From positions 558,001-622,000 of the forward strand of contig NZ_SMDR01000001.1 in assembly GCF_006265115.1 (NCBI RefSeq): a stretch of 64,000 nt of DNA, in the 5' to 3' direction. The notes under the pieces were generated by a model that worked only from the letters and a program-made list of their open reading frames with translations, was not told the origin of the DNA and ran no database searches. The DNA is from Arenimonas terrae (GTDB lineage Bacteria > Pseudomonadota > Gammaproteobacteria > Xanthomonadales > Xanthomonadaceae). Position numbers and translations under genes: made by a program. Shown here piece after piece: positions 34,956 through 43,149 of the stretch (position 1 is its first letter; every line of letters starts with the position of its first letter).

Positions 34956-34985
34956 AAAAAAATGGGGCGCCAACGGCGCCCCATT
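34956..34985 (-). terminator. Rho-independent terminator of the minus-strand lipoprotein gene
   Basis: Eleven-base-pair stem AATGGGGCGCC (34961-34971) / its complement (34975-34985), AAC loop, and seven A on the plus strand (34956-34962) acting as U-tract for the leftward transcript. It may also block the convergent tatD-like transcript. Confidence 0.8.
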
Positions 34986-35006
34986 CCGGTCAAGCCGCCG
35001 GCCTGG

Positions 35007-35576
35007 TCAGATGGGCGTGGCCGAGATCCAAAGGACCCAGCTGTACTGCGCCGCCTTCTGGGTGGTGCCGTCGGTCCAGCGCTGGGTGAAGTCCATCAGC
35101 TCGTAGGACACCGCGGTATTGCCGTTACGGGCATTGTCCAGCTTCTCCGGCGCAATGCGGACGTAGTAGGACTGGCTGCCGGAACCGAATGCGGCGGCAA
35201 TGCCGTTGTTGAACAGCAGCAGGCCGTGCAGGTCGGGCTTGCCTGCCTGCTTGATCTTCACGGAGCGAGCGCCCCAGCCGCGGGCCTGCGGATAGGCGTC
35301 GAGCAGGGCCTGGCCGGTGAAGCTGGTGCCCCAGAGTGAGCTGGTGGCGAACGGCGTATTGAACTGCTGGCCGCCGCGCAGGGTGAAGCTGCCATCGTCT
35401 GCGACGATCGTCAGGTCCGGATTGACGAGGGTGCCGATCGCGATCGGCCGCGGCGACATGTCGGTGTTTGGCGTCGGGACGCTGGCGCAGCCCAGGCCGG
35501 CGATGACGGCGACGCCGAAGGCGACGGCCGCGAGGGCGCCGCGCCAGGCGCGGGAGGTGCTGGCGAATCGGATCAT
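35007..35576 (-). CDS. Predicted lipoprotein, unknown function
   Basis: 189 aa. Signal segment 'WRGALAAVAFGVAVIAGLGC' ends in a lipobox (A-G-L-G-C, Cys30). The mature part is rich in aromatic and small residues, with 'FTLRGGQQFNTPFATSSLWG' and 'YSWVLWISATPI' at the end, predicted mostly beta. I do not recognise a family. It stands between terminator and the repeat-protein operon, 24 bp after the stop of the repeat gene, so it could be the last gene of that transcript. Confidence 0.7.
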   Translation of the reverse strand: MIRFASTSRAWRGALAAVAFGVAVIAGLGCASVPTPNTDMSPRPIAIGTLVNPDLTIVADDGSFTLRGGQQFNTPFATSSLWGTSFTGQALLDAYPQARGWGARSVKIKQAGKPDLHGLLLFNNGIAAAFGSGSQSYYVRIAPEKLDNARNGNTAVSYELMDFTQRWTDGTTQKAAQYSWVLWISATPI

Positions 35577-35600
35577 TGGATTTTCCCCTGTTTTGTCACG

Positions 35601-36257
35601 TCAACGAAGCACGATCAGGGCCCCACCGGGGCTCGGTCGCACCTCAAGAAAGTACGGATTGCGCGGATTCAGTTCAACGGTTCCCGGCGAGACTTCGTAA
35701 AGAAGGATGCCGTTCGGCACGCCGTCCAGGCTGACGTGCTCGCAGCGCGGGCCGACGTCGAGGTCTCCCAGCCGCCGCCCGGCCTCGGCGTCGCCGAGAT
35801 TGCGGCCGCCCTCGGCATCGCCCAGCATGCGGCCAGCTTCGGCATCGCCTAGCTTGCGGCCATCGGCCGCGTCGCCGAGATTGCGGCCGTCCTCGGCATC
35901 GCCCAGTCTGCGGCCGTCCTCGGCATCGCCCAGTCTGCGGCCGTCCTCGGCATCGCCCAGCTTGCGGCCGTCCTCGGCATCACCGAGGCGGCGGCCGTCT
36001 TCCGCATCACCGAGCTTGCGGCCCTGTTCGGCATCGCCCAGGTTGCGGCCCTCTTCGGCATCGCCGAGGCGGCGCCCGCTTTCGGCATCGCCCAGGCGGC
36101 GCGGCATCAGACAGGCGTCCGGCACCTGCCAGAGGAAACCGTTCACGGAGACATGCCAATCGTTTTCAGTGGCGCCGCTCAGCGTCGGCCGTTCCTGCGC
36201 CGACGCCATGCCCGCTGCCCAGATCATCATCGTCACGCCGAAGATTCGGCCCTTCAT
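35601..36257 (-). CDS. Secreted nonapeptide-repeat protein, (R-x-L-G-D-A-E-x-G)x13
   Basis: 218 aa. Signal peptide MKGRIFGVTMMIWAAGMASA. A 30-residue linker ends at a single Cys ('PDACLMP'), then 13 contiguous 9-residue repeats R-[RNKM]-L-G-D-A-E-x-G (about residues 53-169), then 'GPRCEHVSLDGV' with the second and only other mature Cys, and a hydrophobic, Pro-rich C-terminal domain of about 45 residues. The two Cys flank the repeats exactly, suggesting a disulfide-closed rod or a capped solenoid. It is not RTX (no G-G-x-G-x-D) nor the standard A-D-L-x-x pentapeptide repeat. Function unknown. ATG overlaps the stop of the upstream membrane gene (ATGA). Confidence 0.85.
   Translation of the reverse strand: MKGRIFGVTMMIWAAGMASAQERPTLSGATENDWHVSVNGFLWQVPDACLMPRRLGDAESGRRLGDAEEGRNLGDAEQGRKLGDAEDGRRLGDAEDGRKLGDAEDGRRLGDAEDGRRLGDAEDGRNLGDAADGRKLGDAEAGRMLGDAEGGRNLGDAEAGRRLGDLDVGPRCEHVSLDGVPNGILLYEVSPGTVELNPRNPYFLEVRPSPGGALIVLR
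35751..36101 (-). repeat. Thirteen tandem 27-bp coding repeats
   Basis: 13 units of exactly 27 bp, in frame, encode the nonapeptide repeats. Units 7 and 8 (35913-35939 and 35886-35912) are identical at all 27 bases and share the rare AGA arginine codon, indicating recent duplication; the other units differ mainly at codon 2 (Arg/Asn/Lys/Met) and codon 8 (Asp/Ala/Glu/Gln/Ser/Gly). Confidence 0.95.
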
Positions 36258-36715
36258 CGATTCGCCCCCGTGGTGGTCGCCAGCACCGGGGCTCCGCAGA
36301 GCACAGCGCAGATCCCGGCCGCCATGCTCACCGAGAAGTCCGGCCAAGTAAACACGCCCGGCAAGGACTGCAAACCCTGTCCCAGTTCCCAGCTGACCGC
36401 CGCCAGCAGCACCAGCGGTCCCGGCACCCGTGTGGTTGCCGCCCAGGCCAGGTCGCGCACCACCAGTCCGGCGAAAAAGGCCCAGGCCAGGTCTGGCCAC
36501 CAGTTGCGGGTCGCCCCGGTGAAGGCATCGAGCCAGTACGGACGAGCGAACAGGCGTTCCGGCGCGGGCAGTCCGAACCAGCGCTCGAACAGCACCGTGC
36601 CCGGACTCAACCAGTAGACCAGGGCGCCCGAGAGCAGCAGCGCGGCTGCCGCCAGCCAGCAGCCGCGCGTAGCCGGGTCGCGCCCGAGCCACAGTCTGTG
36701 CAGGCGGGACCTCAC
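36254..36715 (-). CDS. Small VanZ-like membrane protein
   Basis: 153 aa with about four membrane helices (about 21-38, 64-84, 92-108, 126-148). 'WWPDLAWAFFAGLVVRDLAW' and 'SWELGQGLQSLPGVFTWPDF' resemble the VanZ-like arrangement W-E-x-x-Q around a D/Q pair, but the family match is weak. Starts at GTG 36715, overlapping the tcdA stop (GTGA), and ends overlapping the repeat-protein start. Likely works with the secreted repeat protein it is translationally coupled to. Confidence 0.72.
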   Translation of the reverse strand: MRSRLHRLWLGRDPATRGCWLAAAALLLSGALVYWLSPGTVLFERWFGLPAPERLFARPYWLDAFTGATRNWWPDLAWAFFAGLVVRDLAWAATTRVPGPLVLLAAVSWELGQGLQSLPGVFTWPDFSVSMAAGICAVLCGAPVLATTTGANR

Positions 36716-37512
36716 GCCCTCGCCTTGAGCAGCAGCTCGATCGCTTTGCCCGCCATGGCGAAGCCGAAGGCTCCGGTGACGTGGGTCGCCGCGCCCAGGC
36801 CGGCGCCGCAGTCGAGCTTGAGCGCGGCGTCGGCGCCCAGCTTGGGCCGGACGCCGCAGACGGTGCCGTCGCCCTGCGGGTATTTGACGTTCTCCAGCGA
36901 GTACACCGCCGGCACGCCGAAATAGCGGTCGGGATTGCGCGGGAACTTGAAGGTCTGCCGCAACTGCTTGCGCACCAGGGCCAGCAGCGCGTCCTGTTCG
37001 GTACGCGAGAGATCGCGCACACGCACCAGGGTCGGGTCGGTGCGGCCGCCGGCCGAACCGCAGACCACCACCGGCAGCTTGCGGCGACGGCACCAGGCGA
37101 TCATCTCGAGCTTGCTGCGGAAGCTGTCGCAGGCGTCGAGCACCACGTCGTGGCCGCGGTCGAGCAGGCCCTCGAGATTGGCCGGCAGCAGGAACTGGGG
37201 CACCACCTCGACCTGGATGTCGGGATTGATGGCGCGGCAGCGCTCGGCCAGCACCTCGCCCTTGCCGCGGCCGTACTGGCCCTCGAGCGCGTGCAGCTGC
37301 CGGTTGGTGTTGCTGACGCAGACCTCGTCGGCGTCGATCAGCACCAGCCGGCCGACGCCGCTGCGGGCCAGCGCCTCCACCGCCCAGGACCCGACCCCGC
37401 CCAGCCCGACCACGCAGGCCTGGGCGGTCGCCAGCGATTTCGCCGCGCCGCGGCCGTAGAGCCGGTCGATGCCGGCGAAGCGAGCTTGCTGGGAAGAAGT
37501 CATGGCCGGCAT
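36712..37512 (-). CDS. tcdA: tRNA threonylcarbamoyladenosine dehydratase
   Basis: 266 aa E1-like enzyme (TcdA/CsdL) forming cyclic t6A at tRNA position 37, ATP-dependent. Rossmann nucleotide site 'VVGLGGVGSWAVEALARSG' (about 33-51), 'LIDADEVCVSNTNRQ', and the catalytic region 'VVLDACDSFRSKLEMI' followed by 'VVCGSAGGRTDPT'. ATG at 37512 or 37503; neither has a strong ribosome-binding site. First gene of a three-gene overlapping operon with the membrane and repeat proteins. Confidence 0.94.
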   Translation of the reverse strand: MPAMTSSQQARFAGIDRLYGRGAAKSLATAQACVVGLGGVGSWAVEALARSGVGRLVLIDADEVCVSNTNRQLHALEGQYGRGKGEVLAERCRAINPDIQVEVVPQFLLPANLEGLLDRGHDVVLDACDSFRSKLEMIAWCRRRKLPVVVCGSAGGRTDPTLVRVRDLSRTEQDALLALVRKQLRQTFKFPRNPDRYFGVPAVYSLENVKYPQGDGTVCGVRPKLGADAALKLDCGAGLGAATHVTGAFGFAMAGKAIELLLKARA

Positions 37513-37626
37513 TTTAGGTCAGGCCCGGGGCCATGAACCGTTCCGCAACCGCAACCCACCGTGGTCGGCACCCGTTCAGCCGACCGGGCCTAGGGTCGGC
37601 CCGAGTTCCACCCAATGGAGAACGCC

Positions 37627-38094
37627 ATGAAGAGCCGACTGCTGATCGCCGCCGCCCTGGCCACCACCCTCGCCGCCTGCGCCAGTTCGCCGCGCCCGGC
37701 CGGTTATGGTGGCTACGAGCGGGACTACGGCTACAACGAACCGCAGCGCTGCTACGACTGCGGCCGCATCGAGCACATCGAGAAGGTGTACGGCGCGCGC
37801 AGCAACAGCCGCACCGGCGCCGTCCTGGGTGGCCTGGTCGGCGCCGTCGCGGCCCGCGAGATCCCCAAGCACGGCAGCGAGGGCAAGAAGAACACCGCCA
37901 CCGTGGCCGGTGCCGTGGCCGGCGCGGTCGCCGGCAACGCCATCGAGAACAAGGTGAACGAAGAAACCTACGACATCACCGTGCGCATGGACGATGGCCG
38001 CCGCATCGTCATCAACCGCAACAGCCTGGGCAACGACATCCGCGTCGGCGCCTACGTGCGGGTCGACGGCAGCCGCCTGATCCCGCTGCGCTGA
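37627..38094 (+). CDS. Glycine-zipper outer-membrane lipoprotein (SlyB/Pcp type)
   Basis: 155 aa. Lipobox L-A-A-C at Cys18 of 'LLIAAALATTLAACASSP'. Tyr/Gly-rich linker with C-Y-D-C, then a glycine zipper 'GAVLGGLVGAVAAREI' and 'TATVAGAVAGAVAGNAIENK' (about 65-105), then 'YDITVRMDDGRRIVI' and 'GAYVRVDGSRLIPL', the C-terminal beta part typical of SlyB. GGAG nine bases before the ATG at 37627 fixes the start. Envelope-stabilising role by family. Followed by a strong terminator. Confidence 0.88.
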   Translation: MKSRLLIAAALATTLAACASSPRPAGYGGYERDYGYNEPQRCYDCGRIEHIEKVYGARSNSRTGAVLGGLVGAVAAREIPKHGSEGKKNTATVAGAVAGAVAGNAIENKVNEETYDITVRMDDGRRIVINRNSLGNDIRVGAYVRVDGSRLIPLR

Positions 38095-38116
38095 TCCGGG
38101 CAGGGCCTCACTCCGG

Positions 38117-38152
38117 AAAAACCGCCGTGATATCTTCACGGCGGTTTTTTTT
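38117..38152 (+). terminator. Rho-independent terminator of the SlyB-like gene
   Basis: Fourteen-base-pair stem AAAAACCGCCGTGA (38117-38130) / its complement (38136-38149), TATCT loop, T-run to 38152. The A-run on the left makes it usable in both directions. Confidence 0.9.
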
Positions 38153-38169
38153 CGTCTGGAGCCCCGCGC

Positions 38170-38568
38170 ATGCGTTCCCTGATCCTGGTCCTGATCGGCC
38201 TGTTCGTCGGCTTCGCCGTCACCCTCATCGGCATGAATGCGCTGCGCAAGGGCACGGCCTACCCCAACGGCGTGATGGCGGTGATGTCGGCGCAGATGGA
38301 CGCGCTGGAGGTCTCGCTCAAGCAGAACCGCTGCGCCGCCACCGACCTGACCCCGCGCCTGCAGACCCTGCGCCACCTGGGCAATGACCTCGAGCCGGCC
38401 TTCCTGCCGACCGAGGACGACGAACGTTTCAGCGAACACGCCTCGAACCTGCGCGCCGCGCTCGATGCGGCGCTGTCCACGCCGCCGGCCGACTGCGCCG
38501 CCGCCAAGGTCGTGGTCGACAAGGTCGGCGCCGGCTGCCAGTCCTGCCACCGCGACTTCAAGAACTAG
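38170..38568 (+). CDS. Cytochrome c'-like membrane-anchored heme protein
   Basis: 132 aa. One N-terminal membrane helix (about 3-24; 'SLILVLIGLFVGFAVTLIG') without a cleavage site, then a helical bundle and a single C-terminal heme-binding motif C-Q-S-C-H (residues about 125-129) in 'GAGCQSCHRDFKN'. Position of CxxCH at the end of the last helix is as in cytochrome c'/c556. No redox operon nearby. Its TAG overlaps the TAG of the convergent hydrolase gene in a single CTAG. Confidence 0.85.
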   Translation: MRSLILVLIGLFVGFAVTLIGMNALRKGTAYPNGVMAVMSAQMDALEVSLKQNRCAATDLTPRLQTLRHLGNDLEPAFLPTEDDERFSEHASNLRAALDAALSTPPADCAAAKVVVDKVGAGCQSCHRDFKN

Positions 38569-39392
38569 GCGCTCAGCCACCCGGCGATGCGGGCCGCCAC
38601 CGCGGCCGGCTGCCGCATCCAGCGGAAATGGTCGGCGGTGGCGCCGAGCCGGGCCGCGTCGAAGGTCTCGACCGTGTGCGGGCCGCGGCCCAGCTTGGCC
38701 AGCAGCGCCTGCAGCGAGGCCTCGGGGACCAGCCAGTCGTCGCTGAAGCGCAGGGCGAGCACCGGCCCATCCATTCCGCGCATCGCCGCATCCAGCGGTA
38801 GCGCGCCGCCATAGGCGCGGTAGTGGCCGCTGCGCACCGTGTCGGCCCAGTCGCGCATCACCTGCCCGGCCTCGCGGCCGGCAAAGCCGAGGCGATGACC
38901 GGGGTAGTAGCCGGCGACCGCGGTCAAGGCCGGGAGCACACGGGCGAAGAGCTGAACGCCCAGGCGCTGGCGGCCGGGGAAGGTCGCGGCTAACGGCAGG
39001 CCGGTCGCGGCCAGCACCAGGCCATCCCAATCCATTGCGCGTTCCGCCGCCAGCATCGCCGCGAACTGGCCGCCAAGGCTGTGCCCGCCCACGGCCCACC
39101 GCACCTGCGGATCCAGCGCAGTGATCGCCGCCGCCAGGTCGTGGCGCAACAGTTCTGTGTAACCCCAGTCGCGGCTCCGGGCTGCTCGCAGCGAACTGCT
39201 GCCCATGCCGCGCCATTCGTGCACGACCGTGGTGAAACCGGCGCCGGCCAGCGCGTCGCTAAGCGGATCGTATTTCTGCGCAGGCACGCCCAGCGCCGGG
39301 ATCCAGAACAGGCCGCGCGCACCCAGGCCATGCCGGCGCAGCCGGAAACGGTGGCCATCGGCGGCGGCCACGGGCAGTTCGGTCGGTGTCAT
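38565..39392 (-). CDS. Alpha/beta hydrolase (DUF1749/lysophospholipase-like)
   Basis: 275 aa. Nucleophile elbow 'GGHSLGGQFAAML' with the Ser at about residue 105; 'LFWIPALGVPAQKYDPLSDALAG' as the oxyanion-region start; late 'DDWLVPEASL' (Asp) and 'ATADHFRWMRQP' (His) complete a catalytic triad. Cytosolic, no signal. Substrate unknown; such proteins are often annotated as serine hydrolases with broad esterase activity. Confidence 0.88.
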   Translation of the reverse strand: MTPTELPVAAADGHRFRLRRHGLGARGLFWIPALGVPAQKYDPLSDALAGAGFTTVVHEWRGMGSSSLRAARSRDWGYTELLRHDLAAAITALDPQVRWAVGGHSLGGQFAAMLAAERAMDWDGLVLAATGLPLAATFPGRQRLGVQLFARVLPALTAVAGYYPGHRLGFAGREAGQVMRDWADTVRSGHYRAYGGALPLDAAMRGMDGPVLALRFSDDWLVPEASLQALLAKLGRGPHTVETFDAARLGATADHFRWMRQPAAVAARIAGWLSA

Positions 39393-39574
39393 CTATGCAG
39401 CCATTGGTGGAATGCGCCGAGCATAGCCACTGCAGGCGCCGCGCGGCATGGCGAATCACGCCATCTGCACGCGGCGCGGACAACACCTTGACGCGAAACA
39501 GACGCCGCCGCGACGGCGGCTCCCGCATCGTGGCGGCGTGCCAACGGGCACCCCCATCCACAAGGAACCGAACC

Positions 39575-40081
39575 ATGACCCTGATCCGCAAGTCGCTGCT
39601 CGCCGTGCTGCTTTCCGGTGTGTTCGCCGTTCCGGCCTTCGCCGGCCACCACGAGGAAGGCGAAATGAAGGCCGGCACCATCGTCGACGTCGCCGCCGGC
39701 AATCCGGACTTCGAAACCCTGGTCGCCGCGGTGAAGGCGGCCGGCCTGGCCGAGACCCTGAGCGGCGACGGCCCGTTCACCGTGTTCGCGCCCACCGACG
39801 ACGCCTTCGCCAAGCTGCCTGCCGGTACGCTCGAGGACCTGCTCAAGCCCGAGAACAAGGACAAGCTGGTCGCGATCCTCACCTACCACGTGGTCGCCGG
39901 AAAGGTCACTGCCGCCGACGTGGTCAAGCTCGACACCGCCACCACCGTGAACGGCCAGGCGGCCGACATCACCGTCGCCGACGGCAAGGTGAAGGTGGAC
40001 GCGGCTAACGTCACCGCCACCGACATCAAGGCCAGCAACGGCGTCATCCACGTGATCGACGCGGTGATCCTGCCCAAGTAA
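39575..40081 (+). CDS. Secreted fasciclin-domain protein
   Basis: 168 aa. Signal peptide MTLIRKSLLAVLLSGVFAVPAFA, then one FAS1 domain (about residues 36-167) with the H1 'FETLVAAVKAAGLAETLSG', 'PFTVFAPTDDAFAKLPAGT', 'LTYHVVAGKVTAADV' and terminal 'NGVIHVIDAVILP' boxes. FAS1 proteins mediate adhesion or matrix contacts. AAGGA precedes the ATG at 39575. Monocistronic, followed by a terminator. Confidence 0.93.
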   Translation: MTLIRKSLLAVLLSGVFAVPAFAGHHEEGEMKAGTIVDVAAGNPDFETLVAAVKAAGLAETLSGDGPFTVFAPTDDAFAKLPAGTLEDLLKPENKDKLVAILTYHVVAGKVTAADVVKLDTATTVNGQAADITVADGKVKVDAANVTATDIKASNGVIHVIDAVILPK

Positions 40082-40102
40082 GGGCCCGCACCGCTGTTCC
40101 CG

Positions 40103-40132
40103 ACGGCCCGCCCCTCCCGGCGGGCCGTTTTT
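40103..40132 (+). terminator. Rho-independent terminator of the fasciclin gene
   Basis: Stem ACGGCCCGCC (40103-40112) / GGCGGGCCGT (40119-40128), CCTCCC loop, five-base T-run ending at 40132. Confidence 0.85.
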
Positions 40133-40158
40133 CTTCCGGGCCGCGATAGACTCGGCGC

Positions 40159-40647
40159 ATGGACACCCAGACCGCGTATTACCTGATCGCCGGCGCCCTG
40201 ATCGTCATCGGGCTGCTCGGCACCGTGCTGCCGGTGCTGCCCGGCCTGCCCCTGATGTTCGCCGGCATGCTGGTCGCCGCCTGGGCCGACGACTTCCGCC
40301 ACATCGGCGTCTGGACCCTGGTGCTGCTCGGCGTGCTGCTCGCCGTGTCGGTGGCGGTGGACGTGATGGCCGGCATCCTCGGCGCCAAACGGGTCGGGGC
40401 ATCGAACAAGGCGCTGTTCGGCGCCGGGCTCGGTGGCCTGGTCGGCATCTTCTTCGGCATCCCGGGCCTGCTGGCCGGCCCTTTCCTGGGCGCGGCCGCG
40501 GGCGAAATGATCCATGGCCGCGAGTGGCGCGAGGCGTCCAAGGTCGGCTTCGGCACCTGGCTGGGCCTGGCCCTCGGCGCTGCGCTCAAGTTGGCGCTGG
40601 CTTTCTCGATGCTGGCGATCTTCGGCCTGGCGATCTGGCTGGACTGA
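40159..40647 (+). CDS. DUF456 family membrane protein
   Basis: 162 aa with about five membrane helices and Gly-rich turns. 'IVIGLLGTVLPVLPGLPLMFAG' at the N-terminus and 'GAGLGGLVGIFFGIPGLLAGPFLGAAAGEMI' (split across residues about 90-120) are the hallmarks of DUF456. Function unknown. Convergent with the ybbP-like permease gene, stops separated by 3 bp. Confidence 0.88.
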   Translation: MDTQTAYYLIAGALIVIGLLGTVLPVLPGLPLMFAGMLVAAWADDFRHIGVWTLVLLGVLLAVSVAVDVMAGILGAKRVGASNKALFGAGLGGLVGIFFGIPGLLAGPFLGAAAGEMIHGREWREASKVGFGTWLGLALGAALKLALAFSMLAIFGLAIWLD

Positions 40648-40650
40648 GCC

Positions 40651-43149
40651 TCAGCCCTGGAGTTCGCGCAGGGTGACCGAGGGCGGCGCCTCGATGACGC
40701 GCCGCGTCGCCAGCAGCCCGGCCAGCAGCGCCGCCAGCGTGCCGATCGCCGCGCCGGTCGCCGCCAGCACCGGATCCGGCGTCCAGGGCAGGTCGAAGGC
40801 CTGCGTGGCGATCACGCCGGCCAGGGCCGAGGCCGCGATCGCCGCCACCAGGCCCGACAGCAGGCCGATCGCCGCGAATTCCGAGACCTGTGCCCAGCGC
40901 AGCTGCCGTCGGCTGCCGCCGAGCACGCGCATCACGCCGCCCTCGAGCAGGCGCTCGTCCTGGCTGGCGCTCACCGCCGCCAGCAGCACCAGCACGCCGG
41001 CCGCCAGCGAGAAGTAGAACACCGATTCGACCACGGTCGAGACCTGTTCGACGGTGCCGCGCACCTGGTCGAGCACGGCGTCCACGTCCACCACCGACAG
41101 GTTCGGGAAGGCCTGCACGAGATCGGCGGTGAAGCGCGGCCGGCCCGCGGGGACCTTCACGGCGGTGATGTGGCTGCCGCTGTAGCCCTCGAGCGAACCG
41201 GGCGAACCGATGACGAAGAAATTCGGCCGGAAACTTTCCCAGTCGACCTTGCGCAGGCTGGTGATGCGGCCGGCGTAGCGGGTGCCGGCGATGTCGAAGG
41301 CGACTTCGTCGCCGAGTTTCCAACCCAGCGTCTGCGCGAACTCTTCCTCGACCGAGAGCTCGGGCGTCTCCGGCACCCGCCCCGCCCAGAACTCGCCGGC
41401 GGTTACCTGGTTGTCTTCGCGCAGCGCATCGGCGGACGAGAGGTTGAACTCGCGTTCGGCCATGCGCCGGGCGCGGCCGCCGTCCTCGAAATCTTCGCCG
41501 CTGACCGGCTGGCCGTTCACCTCGGTCAGGCGCGCGCGGATCATCGGATAGAGCACCGGCGCGTCCACGCCCTGCTCCGCCAGGAAGCTGCGCACCGGCT
41601 CCACCTGATCGGGCTGGACGTTGATGATGAAGCGGTTCGGCGCATCGTCCGGCAGCGCGTTGCGCCAGCGGTCGAGCAGGTCGGTGCGTACGAAGGTGAG
41701 CAGCAGCAGGGCCATCAGGCCCAGGCCCAGCGCCGAAACCTGGGCGATGCTTGCGCCGGCGCGCCGGCTGACGTTGGCGAGGCCATAGCGCCAGGGCCCG
41801 CGCAGGCGCGAACGCAGGCGGCGCAGGATCACGATCAGCCCCCAGGCCAGGCCGGCGAGCACCGCCAGGGTGGCGGCGATGCCGACCAGCATCGCCGTGC
41901 CCACGGTCGCCGAGCCGGCCTTCCACCACAGCAGGCCCGCCAGGCCGGCGAACCCGGCCAGGGCGACCAGCCAGGCACTGGGTTCGGTCGGGTCCAGGTC
42001 GCGGCGCAGCACGCGCAGCGCGGGCACCCGACGCAGGGCCAGCACCGGCGGCACGCCGAAGGCCAGCAGCACGGTCAGGCCGACGCCGAACCCTTCGAGC
42101 ACCGGCACCCAGCCGGCGCCGGGAATGGAAAGTTTGAGCGCAGTCGCCAGCCAGTCGGCCACCGCCCACTGCAGGCCGAAGGCCAGGGCGACGCCGAGGG
42201 CGCTGCCGAGCAGGCCGAGCAGCAGCAGTTCGCCGGCGTGGATGCCGACCAGGGTGCCCTGGCTGGCGCCCAGGCAGCGCATCACTGCGGCCCCCTGAAG
42301 GTGCCGGGCGCTGTGCCGGCGCGCCGCCATGGCCACCGCAACGGCCGCCAGCACCACCGACACCAGGGCCGCAAGGCCGAGGAAACGGTCGGCGCGTTCC
42401 AGCGCACGGCGGATCTCCGGGCGGGCTTCGCCGGCGGTTTCCAGGCGCTGGCCGCGGCCCAGGTTCTCGCGGGCCACGGCGTTGAAACGCTCGACCGCGG
42501 CGGCGTCGCCGGCGACCACGAGCCGGTAGGTGATGCGGCTGCCTTCCTGCACCAGTCCGGTGGCCGGGATGTCGGCGAGGTTGAGGAATACGCGCGGCGC
42601 GGTGTTGAAGTAGTCCAGCGCCGCGTCGGGCTCCTGCACGACGAGTGCGGCCAGCGTGAGCTCGCTGTTGCCGATGCCGATGCGGTCGCCGACGCTTGCG
42701 CCCAGAGCATCGGCGCCGGCGCGGCTCAGCCAGAGCGTGCCGGGTGCGGGAATGCCGCCGGCGTCGCGCTCGCCGCCGGTGGCGGGGTCGGCGAGGCGGA
42801 AGCTGCCGCGCAGCGGGAAGCCCTCGCCCAGCGCCTTGAGTTCGCCCAGGCGCAGCGCTTCGCCCGCGCGGATCATGCTCGGGAAGCTCTGGGTTTCGGT
42901 CGCGCGCAGGCCGGGAGCGGACGCCGCCTCGCGCACCGCGCCGGTGATCGCCTCGTCGGCGCGCAGCACGGTGTCGCCGCCGAGCAGGCGGTTGGCCTCC
43001 AGCGCCAGCGCGCGTTCGGCGCGGTCGGTGACGAAGCCGACCGAGGTCACCGCCATCACCGCCAGCACGATCGCGGCCAGCAGGATGCGCACGTCGCCGG
43101 CAGCAAGGTCGCGGCGCAGCTGGCGCCAGGCCAGGGCGGGCCACTTCAT
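40651..43149 (-). CDS. FtsX-like ABC transporter permease (YbbP type)
   Basis: 832 aa with ten predicted membrane helices: one near the N-terminus (about 20-42), clusters at about 255-355 and 400-500, and three at 700-815, with large periplasmic domains between. 'LAALVSVVLAAVAVAMAARRHSARHLQGAAVMRCLGAS' (not quoted further) shows the FtsX repeat. With the ATPase encoded just upstream it matches YbbA-YbbP, a MacB-like mechanotransmission system beside tesA, whose substrate is not established. ATG overlaps the ATPase stop. Confidence 0.9.
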   Translation of the reverse strand: MKWPALAWRQLRRDLAAGDVRILLAAIVLAVMAVTSVGFVTDRAERALALEANRLLGGDTVLRADEAITGAVREAASAPGLRATETQSFPSMIRAGEALRLGELKALGEGFPLRGSFRLADPATGGERDAGGIPAPGTLWLSRAGADALGASVGDRIGIGNSELTLAALVVQEPDAALDYFNTAPRVFLNLADIPATGLVQEGSRITYRLVVAGDAAAVERFNAVARENLGRGQRLETAGEARPEIRRALERADRFLGLAALVSVVLAAVAVAMAARRHSARHLQGAAVMRCLGASQGTLVGIHAGELLLLGLLGSALGVALAFGLQWAVADWLATALKLSIPGAGWVPVLEGFGVGLTVLLAFGVPPVLALRRVPALRVLRRDLDPTEPSAWLVALAGFAGLAGLLWWKAGSATVGTAMLVGIAATLAVLAGLAWGLIVILRRLRSRLRGPWRYGLANVSRRAGASIAQVSALGLGLMALLLLTFVRTDLLDRWRNALPDDAPNRFIINVQPDQVEPVRSFLAEQGVDAPVLYPMIRARLTEVNGQPVSGEDFEDGGRARRMAEREFNLSSADALREDNQVTAGEFWAGRVPETPELSVEEEFAQTLGWKLGDEVAFDIAGTRYAGRITSLRKVDWESFRPNFFVIGSPGSLEGYSGSHITAVKVPAGRPRFTADLVQAFPNLSVVDVDAVLDQVRGTVEQVSTVVESVFYFSLAAGVLVLLAAVSASQDERLLEGGVMRVLGGSRRQLRWAQVSEFAAIGLLSGLVAAIAASALAGVIATQAFDLPWTPDPVLAATGAAIGTLAALLAGLLATRRVIEAPPSVTLRELQG

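Noticed and set aside
35751-36101. Regular 27-bp repeats considered as a CRISPR array or minisatellite.
   Set aside because: There are no spacers between units, the repeats stay in frame with conserved residues, and no cas genes are near; they are coding.
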